64,000 bases of DNA from Gaoshiqia hydrogeniformans. Its GTDB lineage: Bacteria; Bacteroidota; Bacteroidia; Bacteroidales; Prolixibacteraceae. The DNA lies in NCBI RefSeq assembly GCF_049347105.1, contig NZ_CP186334.1:2232001-2296000 (forward strand). Direction: 5' to 3'. This document shows positions 26,285-34,333 of the stretch, in pieces; positions within the stretch are counted from its first letter, which is position 1, and every line of letters begins with the position of its first letter. The translations under genes and the position numbers were made by a program. The notes under the pieces were generated by a model that searched no databases, was not told the DNA's origin, and saw only the letters and a program-made list of their open reading frames with translations.

Positions 26285-26416
26285 ACACAACGGACGGAAC
26301 TATATGCAGTTGGGGATTGCGGGCTTCGTCCCTGTCGAACCGCACCGCCGTTGTTGCGGGCTGCGGACTTCGTTGTCCGCACCGAAACCCCAATTGACAT
26401 ATAGTTTTTGTTGAAC
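26285..26416 (-). repeat. attC site, long palindromic form
   Basis: A 132-bp site with cores GTTCAAC (26410-26416, minus strand) and GTTGTGT (26285-26291). The arms AACTATATGCAGTTGGGG and CCCCAATTGACATATAGTT are complementary apart from one extra base and one mismatch; the extra base is the extrahelical type found in attC. GCGG/CCGC stems fill the loop. IS91 DNA starts right after the GAAC at 26413-26416. Confidence 0.8.
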
Positions 26417-26500
26417 TAAATCCGCCTACGCGGATAGCTGTTTTAAAAGTACCCGATTCTTTCAGAACTTCGAGATTTTTAACCATTAAAATTTCTGAAT

Positions 26501-27451
26501 ATGAGAAAGAAATCGGGTTTAACTATCGTTGAGCAGGCAATTGTGCTTGTTCCTGAGTTTGAAAAAGTTGTCCGCAAGCTGGAGCAACAGGTTACTTTAC
26601 GCGGACAAAGCAAAAGTACATTAAATAATTACATCCGCCGCATCGCCCTGTTTGTGGTCCATTTCGGGAAATTGCCCGAGCAGATCGATCCCGAAGAGAT
26701 CAACGAGTACCTGGCAGCTTTGGCCCGCGATCCCCGCTCGCCTTCGCGCAGCAGTTTCAAGCACATGGTGTACGGCTTGCGCTACTACTACCGCCTGCTG
26801 GGATTGAACAAAAATGCCATTGCCCTGCCTTCGCTGAAAGGGAATACCAAACTGCCGGTTATCCTGAACCAGCAGGAGCTTAAAGAGCTTTTTACCGCGC
26901 CAACGCTTTTGAAACAACGGGTGGTGCTCACGCTGATCTATTCGGCCGGACTGCGCGGTCAGGAAGTAATCAACCTGAAAATCTCTGATGTGGATTTTGA
27001 ACGTCGCACCATCCACATCCGCCAGAGTAAGTATAAAAAAGACCGCATCGTGCCATTGGGCGACAGCATGGCCGTGGGGCTGAAAAAGTACCTCAAAGCC
27101 GAAAACCCGCACATCTGGCTGTTTAACGGCAAAGAACCTGACGGCCGTTACAGTGTCCGGGGTTTATCCTGGGTGATGCGCGAAAACCTGAAAAAAACTT
27201 CCATTACCAAAGAGGTGAACCTGCATTCGCTTCGTCACTCCTACGCCACACATCTTTTGGAACAGGGACTGAACATTGTCACCCTGAAAGAACTGCTGGG
27301 CCATGCCGACATTACCACCACCATGATTTACCTGCACGTGGCCCAATGCACGCTGATCAAACCTCACAGCCCGCTGGATACGCTTTATGACTTTCCCAGG
27401 AAAAAGAAGAAGAAAAACACCGGTTCACCGAAAAATGAAGACAACCTTTGA
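26501..27451 (+). CDS. Tyrosine recombinase of the IS91-like element
   Basis: A 316-residue site-specific recombinase with a SAM-like N-terminal domain (about 20-110). The catalytic residues are R in YSAGLRGQEVINL, K in QSKYKKDR, HxxR in HSLRHSYATHLL, H in LLGHADITTT and Y in MIYLHV. It lacks the extra helix-rich insert near the HxxR box that marks integron integrases, so it is XerC/D-like rather than IntI. Its stop overlaps the transposase start. Such pairs recur in IS91-like elements. Confidence 0.88.
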   Translation: MRKKSGLTIVEQAIVLVPEFEKVVRKLEQQVTLRGQSKSTLNNYIRRIALFVVHFGKLPEQIDPEEINEYLAALARDPRSPSRSSFKHMVYGLRYYYRLLGLNKNAIALPSLKGNTKLPVILNQQELKELFTAPTLLKQRVVLTLIYSAGLRGQEVINLKISDVDFERRTIHIRQSKYKKDRIVPLGDSMAVGLKKYLKAENPHIWLFNGKEPDGRYSVRGLSWVMRENLKKTSITKEVNLHSLRHSYATHLLEQGLNIVTLKELLGHADITTTMIYLHVAQCTLIKPHSPLDTLYDFPRKKKKKNTGSPKNEDNL

Positions 27452-28607
27452 ACTGGCCGATGTAGTCCGTTTGTTCGGCGCTGAACTGGCTGCCAAAACA
27501 ACGCTTACTCCATTGCAACTGAAAGTGCTGGATAAGATAGCTGTTTGCCGTACTGCCATGCTGGGAGGTCACGAAGAAGCCTGTGAAAACTGCGGAACCG
27601 TTCGCTACAGTTACAACAGTTGCGGCAACCGTCATTGTCCCAAATGCCAGGCTGCCAAACAGGCCTTCTGGATTGATGATCTGGTGCAAAATACCTTGCC
27701 GGTAAAACATTACCACCTGGTATTTACCGTGCCGCACCACCTGAATGCTGTTTGCCTGCATAACCAAAGGATGTATTACGACCTGCTTTTTTCGGCTGTT
27801 TGGCAAACCCTCCGCTCGTTTGGCTACTCGCATTTTGGTGTTGAAACCGGGGCGGTGGCCGTGCTGCACAGCTGGGGACAAAACCTTTCGCTGCATCCGC
27901 ATATCCATTGCCTGGTTCCCGCTGCCGGGCATACCCTTGACGGACGGTGGAAAAACATCGGGCATTCGGGCACTTACCTTTACCCGGTACATCAACTAAG
28001 CAGTGCCTTTAAAGGCAGGTTCCTGGACAGCCTTAAACGGACTTTACAAAAACAAGACGAGCTTTCCCTCTTTAGCAGCCAGATAAAGCAGGCTTATCAA
28101 ACAAAATGGGTGGTTCACTGCGAACCTTCGCTGGCAAACGCTGAGCACGTGGTCAGGTACCTGGGCCAATACACGCACCGGGTAGCCATTACCAACCAGC
28201 GCATTGTGAACATTGCCGGTGGCAAAGTGACCTTCCTGGCAAAGGATTATCGTGACAGGGCCATTAAAAAGCCTGTTACCCTGGATGGGGTTGAGTTCCT
28301 GCGGCGCTTCACACAACACATCCTGCCCCGAAGGTTTGTCAGGATCCGGCGCTTCGGTATTTACAACCACACCGTAAAGCGCAATCTCAAACTGCAATTT
28401 GTTTCCGAAGAAAAGCCGGACATTGACTCGGTAATCGAACGGCAACAACCGCCGGAAACCAACGTGGAACGTTTTGCCAGGCTGACAGGCGTAAATCCCT
28501 GTCTTTGCCCGGTATGCAAAACCGGAAGGATGGTAACCATCCGGGAACTGCCACGGATACGTTCACCGGCTTGGGGACAGATGGAGCAATCATTAAGGCG
28601 GTCATAA
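27435..28607 (+). CDS. IS91-family HUH transposase
   Basis: A 390-residue rolling-circle transposase from the ATG at 27435. The N-terminal zinc-binding region has ACENCGTVRYSYNSCGNRHC and CPKCQAAK. The HUH motif is LHPHIHCLVPAAG, and the nucleophile tyrosine lies in YLGQYTHRVAITNQRI. A C-terminal CPVCKTGRM forms another possible metal site. It would move single-stranded DNA from one end of the element and can drag neighbouring sequence by one-ended transposition, which is relevant to the repeats around it. Confidence 0.93.
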   Translation: MKTTFELADVVRLFGAELAAKTTLTPLQLKVLDKIAVCRTAMLGGHEEACENCGTVRYSYNSCGNRHCPKCQAAKQAFWIDDLVQNTLPVKHYHLVFTVPHHLNAVCLHNQRMYYDLLFSAVWQTLRSFGYSHFGVETGAVAVLHSWGQNLSLHPHIHCLVPAAGHTLDGRWKNIGHSGTYLYPVHQLSSAFKGRFLDSLKRTLQKQDELSLFSSQIKQAYQTKWVVHCEPSLANAEHVVRYLGQYTHRVAITNQRIVNIAGGKVTFLAKDYRDRAIKKPVTLDGVEFLRRFTQHILPRRFVRIRRFGIYNHTVKRNLKLQFVSEEKPDIDSVIERQQPPETNVERFARLTGVNPCLCPVCKTGRMVTIRELPRIRSPAWGQMEQSLRRS

Positions 28608-28612
28608 TCACT

Positions 28613-28836
28613 AAATCACGTTACGCTCCCGGCGTATCCGGGAGAGGTATGCCCCCATACCGGCAAAAACACAAAAAAAGCAGGGCTTAAACATCACCTC
28701 GCTGATGCAAACTGAACTGAAAAGCACAAAAACCTGCAACATGTCAATGAACGGCGGGCTCTTTCCTGCCCATTCTATCTGTGAAATCCAATAAAAACCT
28801 TCAATAAGTGCATAGACCTCAGCCCGGCGGGTGTCG
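28613..28836 (-). repeat. 277-bp repeat unit, copy 1
   Basis: The first of three near-complete copies (others 28890-29112 and 38793-39015; part of one at 35383-35447). On the minus strand each starts at the attC core TTGAAC and stays open for about 75 codons (RAEVYALIEGFYWISQIEW near the start, SRIRRERNVI at the end). It contains two perfect hairpins, CTCCCGG/CCGGGAG and GGTATG/CATACC. It may be a tiny cassette or the end region of the IS91-like element, since copies 1 and 3 both follow an IS91 transposase 3' end. Confidence 0.6.
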
Positions 28837-28893
28837 TTCAACCGGGAACAATCGCTGGGCGCTGCACGCCGCTCATGTTCCTATTTATTAAAT
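28837..28893 (-). repeat. attC site, 58-bp family
   Basis: Between repeat copies 1 and 2. Cores ATTTAAT (28887-28893, minus strand) and GTTGAAC (28837-28843), with GGAACA/TGTTCC inner arms. The tandem arrangement of unit plus site spans two periods of about 277 bp. Confidence 0.72.
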
Positions 28894-29112
28894 CACGTTA
28901 CGCTCCCGGCGTATCCGGGAGAGGTATGCCCCCATACCGGCAAAAACACAAAAAAAGCAGGGCTTAAACATCAAGTCGCTGATGCAAACTGAACTGAAAA
29001 GCACAAAAACCTGCAACATGTCAATGAACGTCGGGCTCTTTCCTGCCCATTCTATCTGTGAAATCCAATAAAAACCTTCAATAAGTGCATAGCCCTCAGC
29101 CCGGCGGGTGTA
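28890..29112 (-). repeat. 277-bp repeat unit, copy 2
   Basis: A tandem copy of 28613-28836 with a few substitutions. The 75-codon minus-strand frame is kept (RAEGYALIEGFYWISQIEW). Retention of an open frame in three copies hints at a protein, but the start would be the TTG within the attC core and no family is known to me. Confidence 0.6.
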
Positions 29113-29170
29113 GTTCAACCGGGAACAATCGCTGGGCGCTGCACGCCGCTCATGTTCCTATTTATTATAG
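29113..29170 (-). repeat. attC site of the 29193-29798 cassette
   Basis: A copy of the 58-bp family. R'' CTATAAT (29164-29170, minus strand) pairs with the cassette's 5' core GTTATAG at 29820-29826; the complementarity extends over GGCC beside it. R' is GTTGAAC at 29113-29119. Confidence 0.82.
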
Positions 29171-29192
29171 GCCGGTTTTCCTTTTGTCATTG

Positions 29193-29798
29193 TCACTGAG
29201 TCAATTCGTTTTTTGTAATCCAGAGGTCTAGTCCAGTCGTGTCACTAAGACTTTTATACATTACGATGTCTCCAAGATATTTCAGTCTCATGGTGTCAAA
29301 CTTTTGAATTACTCCAAATTTATGATAGCCATTTTTGTGTCTGAACTTACCATTATATTTAAAAAAAATCGTGTCTCCTTTTAGCTCATAATTACCTTTT
29401 AACTCTGTCACTCCAAAACACACAATTCTCTCCGTAAACTTGTTATTCTCTTTCAGTTTTAGAGTTGTCATGCAGTTTGCAGCACCTTCTCTTTCTGCTA
29501 CCAACAAGTCCTTGCCTTGTAGTTTGTCGAAGTTAATTAGTCCATTTGGTTTTAAAAGAGTCACTGTCAAAACGCCCAACAATGTCCCAATAATTACAAG
29601 TCGTTGTTTTTCTATAAATTTCTCTCTAAAAGCGAAGAAAAATTGTCGCAAAAGGAGAAAGACAAGTATCAAATAGACTATTACAAGCAAAAACAATACA
29701 GGAAATGCAAAAAAACCAAGTTTGCCTTCCCAAAAGTAAGTTGTGTTTATTATTAGAAAGAAAAGAATTGTCGTTATGAATAGTCCTTTTTGTTTCAC
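29193..29798 (-). CDS. Hypothetical membrane protein (cassette gene)
   Basis: A 201-residue protein of no family I recognise. There are three hydrophobic segments in the first 90 residues (about 5-22, 28-55, 68-84), then a soluble, beta-rich C-terminal domain (about 95-200) with repeated short strands (TTLKLKENNKFTERIV, ELKGNYELKGDTIFFKYNG) like those of lipocalin-type or DUF sensor modules. It is single-gene cargo between complementary cores at 29164-29170 and 29820-29826. Confidence 0.65.
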   Translation of the reverse strand: MKQKGLFITTILFFLIINTTYFWEGKLGFFAFPVLFLLVIVYLILVFLLLRQFFFAFREKFIEKQRLVIIGTLLGVLTVTLLKPNGLINFDKLQGKDLLVAEREGAANCMTTLKLKENNKFTERIVCFGVTELKGNYELKGDTIFFKYNGKFRHKNGYHKFGVIQKFDTMRLKYLGDIVMYKSLSDTTGLDLWITKNELTQ

Positions 29799-29819
29799 GG
29801 TGTCACTCTCTAAACTGGC

Positions 29820-29914
29820 CTATAACGTCTGTGTAAATTTATATGAAATATATTTCCGTTTTGTCGGATGGAAAGTGAAATATATTCTTCCAAATCCGGA
29901 AAGTATCGTTATAT
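29820..29914 (-). repeat. attC site, twin of 37029-37123
   Basis: A 95-bp site. Cores are ATATAAC (29908-29914, minus strand) and GTTATAG (29820-29826), with arms CGGATTTGGAA/TTCCATCCG around the loop. Apart from the 5' core it is identical to the site at 37029-37123. The following 380 bp are also duplicated (to about 30270 and 37480). Confidence 0.72.
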
Positions 29915-30711
29915 GTTGGGTTATTGTTCGGGTAAGCTTACGGGAGCAGTCAGGCTGTATCATTTGCTTCGTTTTTTTTTACGGTTTACAAATTACAATA
30001 AATTGTTTTAACAACTGCATGGAATTGGGAAAAGTTTATGTCAATAAAACCGGAGTTTCGTATCCTTTAATGGCGTGAGCGGGTCGGGACTTGAAAACCC
30101 GCACCGGCAGGGGCCAATTCCGGAAAAATTACGTTTATACCCGCATACGCGTGGAAGCAACTCTCCGCAGGCATCGGCGTAAATTTTCATAAGTATGAAA
30201 GTATATCTCCATACGTATGGAATTACCACTTACAGTGTGTAAAAATTTACTTCCATACGTACGCAGGTTTCGCTGCACAGGTATGCGGATTTCGCTGCGC
30301 GCGTCTGCGGATCTTGCTGCGCGCGTGTGCGGCAAAAACCGGTCATGAACACATTTAATGGCGCCTAACCAACCGATCTGTTGCCGCACAACTGGAAGGC
30401 ATCAAAAAATGGTCAAAAAAGTTCAACTGATTCAGACAATGGTCAGGGGCGTTCAGAAAAATCAGCAAGTCTATACCAATTTTAGAACAGATTCCAAAAA
30501 AGTCCAACCTATGTCGGAATGTTTTTGGAATTTTTAAAACAACGATAAAAAATACAGGACTTTGTCGCCCGTACCTGACCGATTGCTTACCACCAACCTG
30601 GCCCGGTGCGAAGATCACGTTCCAAATGATGAATCATGCACCAGCCTAATCCTGCACAAACGATAGAGTTCTTACCGCTAATATTTTCACAAAAATATCA
30701 CCTGGTTCATC
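29915..30711. other. Gene-poor stretch, duplicated left half
   Basis: No gene is supported. 29827-30270 is nearly identical to 37036-37480. It includes CATACGTATGG-type inverted repeats around 30215-30265 and CTTGAAAACCCGCACCGGCAG, also present at 20768-20788. 30290-30711 shows only short frames without recognisable residues. Confidence 0.5.
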
Positions 30712-31167
30712 TTATACCTTGCCTTTCTCAAACTTAAACAGACTGTCTTTATTGACCACCTCAACCACGTTGATGGTGGGTAAATGGTACTTATTAAAGC
30801 TGGTGTTTTCGGTTTTGGCATGGAGAATCCCACGAGTCGTGCCAACAGCGATGGTTGCCAGATGCCTTAACAAGTCCGCAGGAGCGGTTAATTCTGTTTG
30901 ATCATCGCTTAGCATAGCATTCCAGTCTTCGGGTTTGATTTTAAAATGACAACCACCTTCAACAATCAAAAACGGCTTTCCTTCGACCTGAAAAGCAAAA
31001 TTTGTAAAAACACCGATCATCTTACCTTTCTCTTCGGCCGAAAAACGGAATTGCAGAGCTATGCCAACTTCTTTTCCTTCGTGTGGCAGGTTATCTTCGA
31101 GGGCTGCAAATTGTTCGGTCGTAATTTTTGCCAAAGCAAAACCAATCATCGTTTTTTTAGTATCCAT
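30712..31167 (-). CDS. SecB-like chaperone of a toxin-antitoxin module
   Basis: A 151-residue protein from the ATG at 31167 (MDTKKTMIGFALAKI). The sequence has SecB-like features: alternating strands (GIALQFRFSAEEKGKMIGVF, then FAFQVEGKPFLIVEGGCHFK) followed by LRHLATIAVGTTRGILHAKT and the YHLPTINVVEVV segment resembling the SecB C-terminal region. It overlaps the HigA-like gene by 11 bp. In toxin-antitoxin-chaperone modules a SecB paralogue stabilises the antitoxin; this arrangement fits. SecB assignment is by pattern, not alignment. Confidence 0.65.
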   Translation of the reverse strand: MDTKKTMIGFALAKITTEQFAALEDNLPHEGKEVGIALQFRFSAEEKGKMIGVFTNFAFQVEGKPFLIVEGGCHFKIKPEDWNAMLSDDQTELTAPADLLRHLATIAVGTTRGILHAKTENTSFNKYHLPTINVVEVVNKDSLFKFEKGKV

Positions 31168-31618
31168 CGGTTCCGTTTGGTTGATATTCTGGTTCAAATT
31201 CAAAATAGTCTGTCAGTTGTATGGTCTTTTTCATGCTTACCTGCGCATTGCGGCTGCAAACACGGTCATCCGAAGCTGGTTCTACGTTCTTAACCTTTGC
31301 GCTTACAACACCGGAAACTTCTACCAATTGAATGCCAAGCACTTCTTCAATTTTAGAAATAGTTTCCAATGTGAGATTCTCTTTACCCTTCACCACTTTA
31401 TTGATGTATTGCGGCGTCACGCCCATTTTTTCGGCCAATACTTTTTGGGTCATTCCGTTCACTGGTTTTTGCGCTCGTATTTCACGAAGAATACGAACGG
31501 CAATCTGGAAAGAACGTCTTCTCCAGGCTTTATTTTCTTGTCGGGTTTTTGCCTCCTCCAACCAACTGGATGTTTCTTTCGATTCCAGTTGCCTTAATTT
31601 ATTTAATGCTGATGTCAT
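31157..31618 (-). CDS. HigA-like XRE antitoxin
   Basis: A 153-residue protein. The central helix-turn-helix is MTQKVLAEKMGVTPQYINKVVKGKENLTLETISKIEEVLG (residues about 55-94). The N-terminal arm is helical and charged. The C-terminal 55 residues are extended and end YFEFEPEYQPNGTDGY, a possible chaperone-addiction tail as in antitoxins that need SecB. It lies 4 bp after the toxin-like gene and overlaps the SecB-like gene, the toxin-antitoxin-chaperone order. Confidence 0.78.
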   Translation of the reverse strand: MTSALNKLRQLESKETSSWLEEAKTRQENKAWRRRSFQIAVRILREIRAQKPVNGMTQKVLAEKMGVTPQYINKVVKGKENLTLETISKIEEVLGIQLVEVSGVVSAKVKNVEPASDDRVCSRNAQVSMKKTIQLTDYFEFEPEYQPNGTDGY

Positions 31619-31622
31619 AGTT

Positions 31623-32159
31623 TCAAGATTCTAATAATTCAATTGTATTATCATCAATACCATTCTCGATTAAAAATTTACGGACAGCTTCCATTTTGCC
31701 AAGCTCCCGTTTGGTGTGTTCACGCTCTTGCATGGTCCTGGTGAGCTTTATTGCTCCACCTGTAATTATATAGACGTTTGATTCGATACGTAACGCATAA
31801 ATTCTAAGCCAATCTTGTTTAGCTTTACTTTTATTTAGAGGAACAACTTGAATTTGAGAATTGTGCAATGGCCTAAATATTTTATCGAGTCCACTTTTGA
31901 CTCTTTTGCGTGATTGCGTTGAAAGCTCACGCAAGCGTTCTTCAAAAATTTCAGCATAATCATAGGTTTCAAAGATTGCACTGTTTACATTAATATCTCC
32001 CCAATAGCCACTGGTCAGGTCACCATAGTGGGTGTCGAAAAATTCTTCCAGATATTCTGCATCTTGCCATAGTTCAAATAATCTTGCAAATTCATCCTTT
32101 TCTTCTTCAGGATACTTTATGGCTTTTAATTGTGTGCCAAATATAGGGACTATTTTCAT
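31623..32159 (-). CDS. HigB/RelE-like toxin candidate
   Basis: A 178-residue protein. The C-terminal 90 residues resemble HigB/Gp49-type toxins: LDKIFRPLHNSQIQVVPLNK, then WLRIYALRIESNVYIITGGAIKL and REHTKRELGKMEAVRKFL. The N-terminal half is acidic and unusual for RelE-type toxins, which are near 100 residues. It directly precedes an XRE gene (4-bp gap), as in HigBA. It would cleave ribosome-bound mRNA if active. Family assignment is moderate. Confidence 0.62.
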   Translation of the reverse strand: MKIVPIFGTQLKAIKYPEEEKDEFARLFELWQDAEYLEEFFDTHYGDLTSGYWGDINVNSAIFETYDYAEIFEERLRELSTQSRKRVKSGLDKIFRPLHNSQIQVVPLNKSKAKQDWLRIYALRIESNVYIITGGAIKLTRTMQEREHTKRELGKMEAVRKFLIENGIDDNTIELLES

Positions 32160-32330
32160 ATAATCAACCTACAGGTTTATTTTTAACGTTACTAATCCGA
32201 ATTTGTTTATCAATGCAACCAATTTTTTACACTGCGGAGCGGATTTCGAAGAGCGTCAGTGTCCGGTAGGACATGACGGTCAAGAAAGGAGCTGCGGCAA
32301 CGAATACCACTAACCCCGCCCTGCAATATG

Positions 32331-32377
32331 TCCTTTGTTGAACTAAATCCCTGCGGGATAGCTGTTTCAAAAGCACT
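32331..32377 (+). repeat. Left-end remnant of an IS91-like element
   Basis: TTTGTTGAACTAAATCC, then a GGATAGCTGTTTCAAAAGCAC segment, matches the left end of the IS91-like element at 26407-26453 apart from a shortened hairpin. Nothing else of the element follows. The rest of 32160-32610 holds no gene I can support. Confidence 0.6.
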
Positions 32378-32610
32378 TTCAATATATTCATTTATTCTGG
32401 TAAAAATGTATTTCATCCTCATCAATTATTTCAAATCGCTTTCTCCTCAAAACTTTCAATATATCACAAGCAAATGCTTATTTTTATACCGGTCTTGCCT
32501 TCCGGCAGAATTATTTGTAAATTCAATAATCGACTGAACTTCAACTTATAACAAACAAAAACCGTCGTTAAGTACATAGAGAAAAATCCTGCAAAATAAA
32601 CCGGCTTGTA

Positions 32611-32668
32611 GTTCAACCGGGAACAATCGCTGGGCGCTGCACGCAGCTCATATTGCTATTTATTAAGT
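32611..32668 (-). repeat. attC site of the rhuM cassette
   Basis: A diverged copy of the 58-bp family (three substitutions, including TATTGC in place of TGTTCC on the plus strand). Cores are ACTTAAT (32662-32668, minus strand) and GTTGAAC (32611-32617). GCCGGGC next to R'' pairs with CCCGGC next to the 5' core at 33884-33890. The 170 bp up to the rhuM stop hold no clear gene. Confidence 0.68.
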
Positions 32669-32840
32669 GCCCGGCTTTTATCATTTTTTGTATCCATTAC
32701 TTTCAATTTTTACTGCAATATTTGTTTTGAGTCTGCGTCGGAGCTGGAAAGCTTTTTGGCAAAATTTGGTTTTAGCGTTGGCTTTGTGCATTTTACCAAT
32801 GTACCTAAAAATGAAGATGTTGAGTATGTCGGGACTATCA

Positions 32841-33842
32841 TCATTCTCCTTTTATTCGTTTTACTTCCTTGTCAAAGTCCGATTCGTAGTCTTCATCCTG
32901 AATTACCCTGAACTTTTCAAATTCTTTTGTCGCCAGTTCCTTTGCAATTTCAGCCGAAATCGACCCGGCATTTTTTAAAACTGAATAATCGTTAAATTGT
33001 AAAAATGCATCCAGTTTTTCCACCCAGTCTTTCATTGTCATCGGAATTTGCCGGGCTGCCTGATTTTCTGCATAGTCCAAATACATGGTCACAATCCGGT
33101 TGAGTTCGTCAATTTCCTTTTTGTTCAGGTAATTTTTTGCAACCGAAACATCCGATTTTAAAACTTTTCCTTTTGGCGAATTTTTCCAGGTTGTTAATCC
33201 CATGTTTGGTAATTCTGCTTTTGCCCTCGAAGAAATTATTTCGGCAGCAGTTTGTCCGCTAATGGCCCAGTGCATTTTATTTTGCACGGTTTTATAAAAT
33301 AATTGCGTGATTTCCGATTTGGGTTGGTAATCAATACTGCATTCGGCGTAAATGTCTGTAATTTTCTGGTAGAATCGTCGTTCGCTTGCCCTGATTTCCC
33401 GAATTCGTTCGAGCAATTCATCGAAATAATCTTTACCAAAAAGTTTTTTCCCTTGTTTCAAACGCTCGTCGTCGAGCACAAAGCCTTTAATAATAAACTC
33501 TTTTAAAGTTTTTGTCGCCCAAATCCTGAATTGTGTTGCCTGATGCGAATTTACCCGGTAACCTACCGAAATAATGGCGTCGAGATTATAAAATTCAAGA
33601 TTGCGGGTTACCTCTCTTTTACCTTCATTTTGAACTGTCCGGATTTTCCGGACAGTTGTTTCACGTTGCAATTCGTTCGATTTGTATATGTTTCCCAAAT
33701 GCTCGCTAATGGTTTTTTTTGAAACCCCGAACAATTCGCCCATTGCACGCTGAGTTAGCCAAACAGTTTCGTCCTGTAGGATTACCTCAATCTTAATTTC
33801 TCCCTGCGGAGTACTGTAAAATATGATTTCTGAATTTGCCAT
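32841..33842 (-). CDS. RhuM-family protein
   Basis: A 333-residue protein of the RhuM (virulence protein) family. The N terminus (IKIEVILQDETVWLTQRAMGELFGVSKKTISEHLGNI) has a helix-turn-helix; LEFYNLDAIISVGYRVNSHQATQFRIWAT is the family core; the C-terminal region is helical. Molecular function is not established. The family is frequent on islands of gut bacteria and Bacteroidota. It is cassette cargo here, and a fragment of a second member lies at 12012-12143. Confidence 0.88.
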   Translation of the reverse strand: MANSEIIFYSTPQGEIKIEVILQDETVWLTQRAMGELFGVSKKTISEHLGNIYKSNELQRETTVRKIRTVQNEGKREVTRNLEFYNLDAIISVGYRVNSHQATQFRIWATKTLKEFIIKGFVLDDERLKQGKKLFGKDYFDELLERIREIRASERRFYQKITDIYAECSIDYQPKSEITQLFYKTVQNKMHWAISGQTAAEIISSRAKAELPNMGLTTWKNSPKGKVLKSDVSVAKNYLNKKEIDELNRIVTMYLDYAENQAARQIPMTMKDWVEKLDAFLQFNDYSVLKNAGSISAEIAKELATKEFEKFRVIQDEDYESDFDKEVKRIKGE

Positions 33843-33883
33843 ATTGTGTAACGTTTATTCGAAATTCCGGTTAAAAAAGCCGG

Positions 33884-33956
33884 GTTGAACACGATCAGGG
33901 TTACGAATGCGAATCAATCAGCGGTCGGCAAGCGACCCGGCACGCGTTACAAAAGC
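33884..33956 (-). repeat. Possible attC site upstream of rhuM
   Basis: Starts at core GTTCAAC (33884-33890, minus strand) and contains a GGTCG/CGACC hairpin and a GCGTTAC segment at about 33943-33949 that might be the second core. Poorly preserved; listed because it marks the cassette's 5' border. Confidence 0.4.
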
Positions 33957-33991
33957 GCGCCAGCGGGGGAAGGAGATTTTCTGGACCCTCC

Positions 33992-34207
33992 TCAACTTGA
34001 GGACGCAAATTGCGACCTCAAGATTGACCACTCATCCGTGTTCAATTCAAACATGAAATCAGATGGGAAACGACTAATATTCCTACGAACAGCTTCTTTT
34101 AGTCTTTTAGTCTCAACTTCATACAATTCGGCCAAATCGAAGTCCAACATGACCTGCTGGCTCCTGATCTCATGAATTTTGCTTTGAATAACCTGTAACT
34201 CCATCAT
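33992..34207 (-). pseudogene. ORF6N-domain gene, truncated
   Basis: MMELQVIQSKIHEIRSQQVM and the next 45 residues are the ORF6N domain. The frame stops after RSQFASSS. GGSRKSP-like residues follow in a shifted frame, so a frameshift occurred before the C-terminal half was lost at about 33955. It is nearly identical to the start of the broken gene at 15074-15616, and both stand upstream of an attC with the altered GTTGGAG core, which suggests duplication of a larger segment. Confidence 0.8.
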
Positions 34208-34275
34208 TTAAATTTGCTGTTGTTTCCGGTACCTGTACAATATAAGCCAGCCTTGGTTTCCTTCCCCTCCAGCCG

Positions 34276-34333
34276 CTCCAACCGGGAACAATCGCTGGGC
34301 GCTGCACGCCGCTCATGTTCCTATTTATTAGGC
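34276..34333 (-). repeat. attC site of the beta-propeller cassette
   Basis: A copy of the 58-bp family. R'' GCCTAAT (34327-34333, minus strand) pairs with the 5' core GTTAGGC at 35323-35329, extended by GTT/AAC next to it. The stop codon of the upstream gene (TAG, 34321-34323) lies inside this site. R' is altered to GTTGGAG (34276-34282). Confidence 0.82.

Larger units (their letters stand above)
26417..28612 (+). mobile_element. IS91-like element with tyrosine recombinase
   Basis: It carries a tyrosine recombinase and an HUH (Y1) transposase, overlapping by 17 bp. The left end (TAAATCCGCCTACGCGGATAGC, a short hairpin) abuts GTTGAAC, which contains GAAC, the target tetranucleotide of the IS91 family. 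A second left-end remnant is at 32331-32377. The right boundary is not fixed: the sequence after the transposase stop is shared with 38767-38792 and runs into the 277-bp repeat. No target duplication is expected for this family. Confidence 0.75.

Noticed and set aside
26501..27451. Tyrosine recombinase as integron integrase
   Set aside because: It lacks the extra IntI segment near the HxxR box, lies within the array, and overlaps an IS91 transposase gene, so it belongs to that element.
30041..30229. 62-codon frame, also at 37251-37439
   Set aside because: Identical because the DNA is duplicated; no start signal, no known residues, and it crosses inverted repeats.
32669..32840. Small minus-strand frame of 36 codons after rhuM
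   Set aside because: Basic and short, with no motif, no ribosome-binding site that I can support and no second copy.
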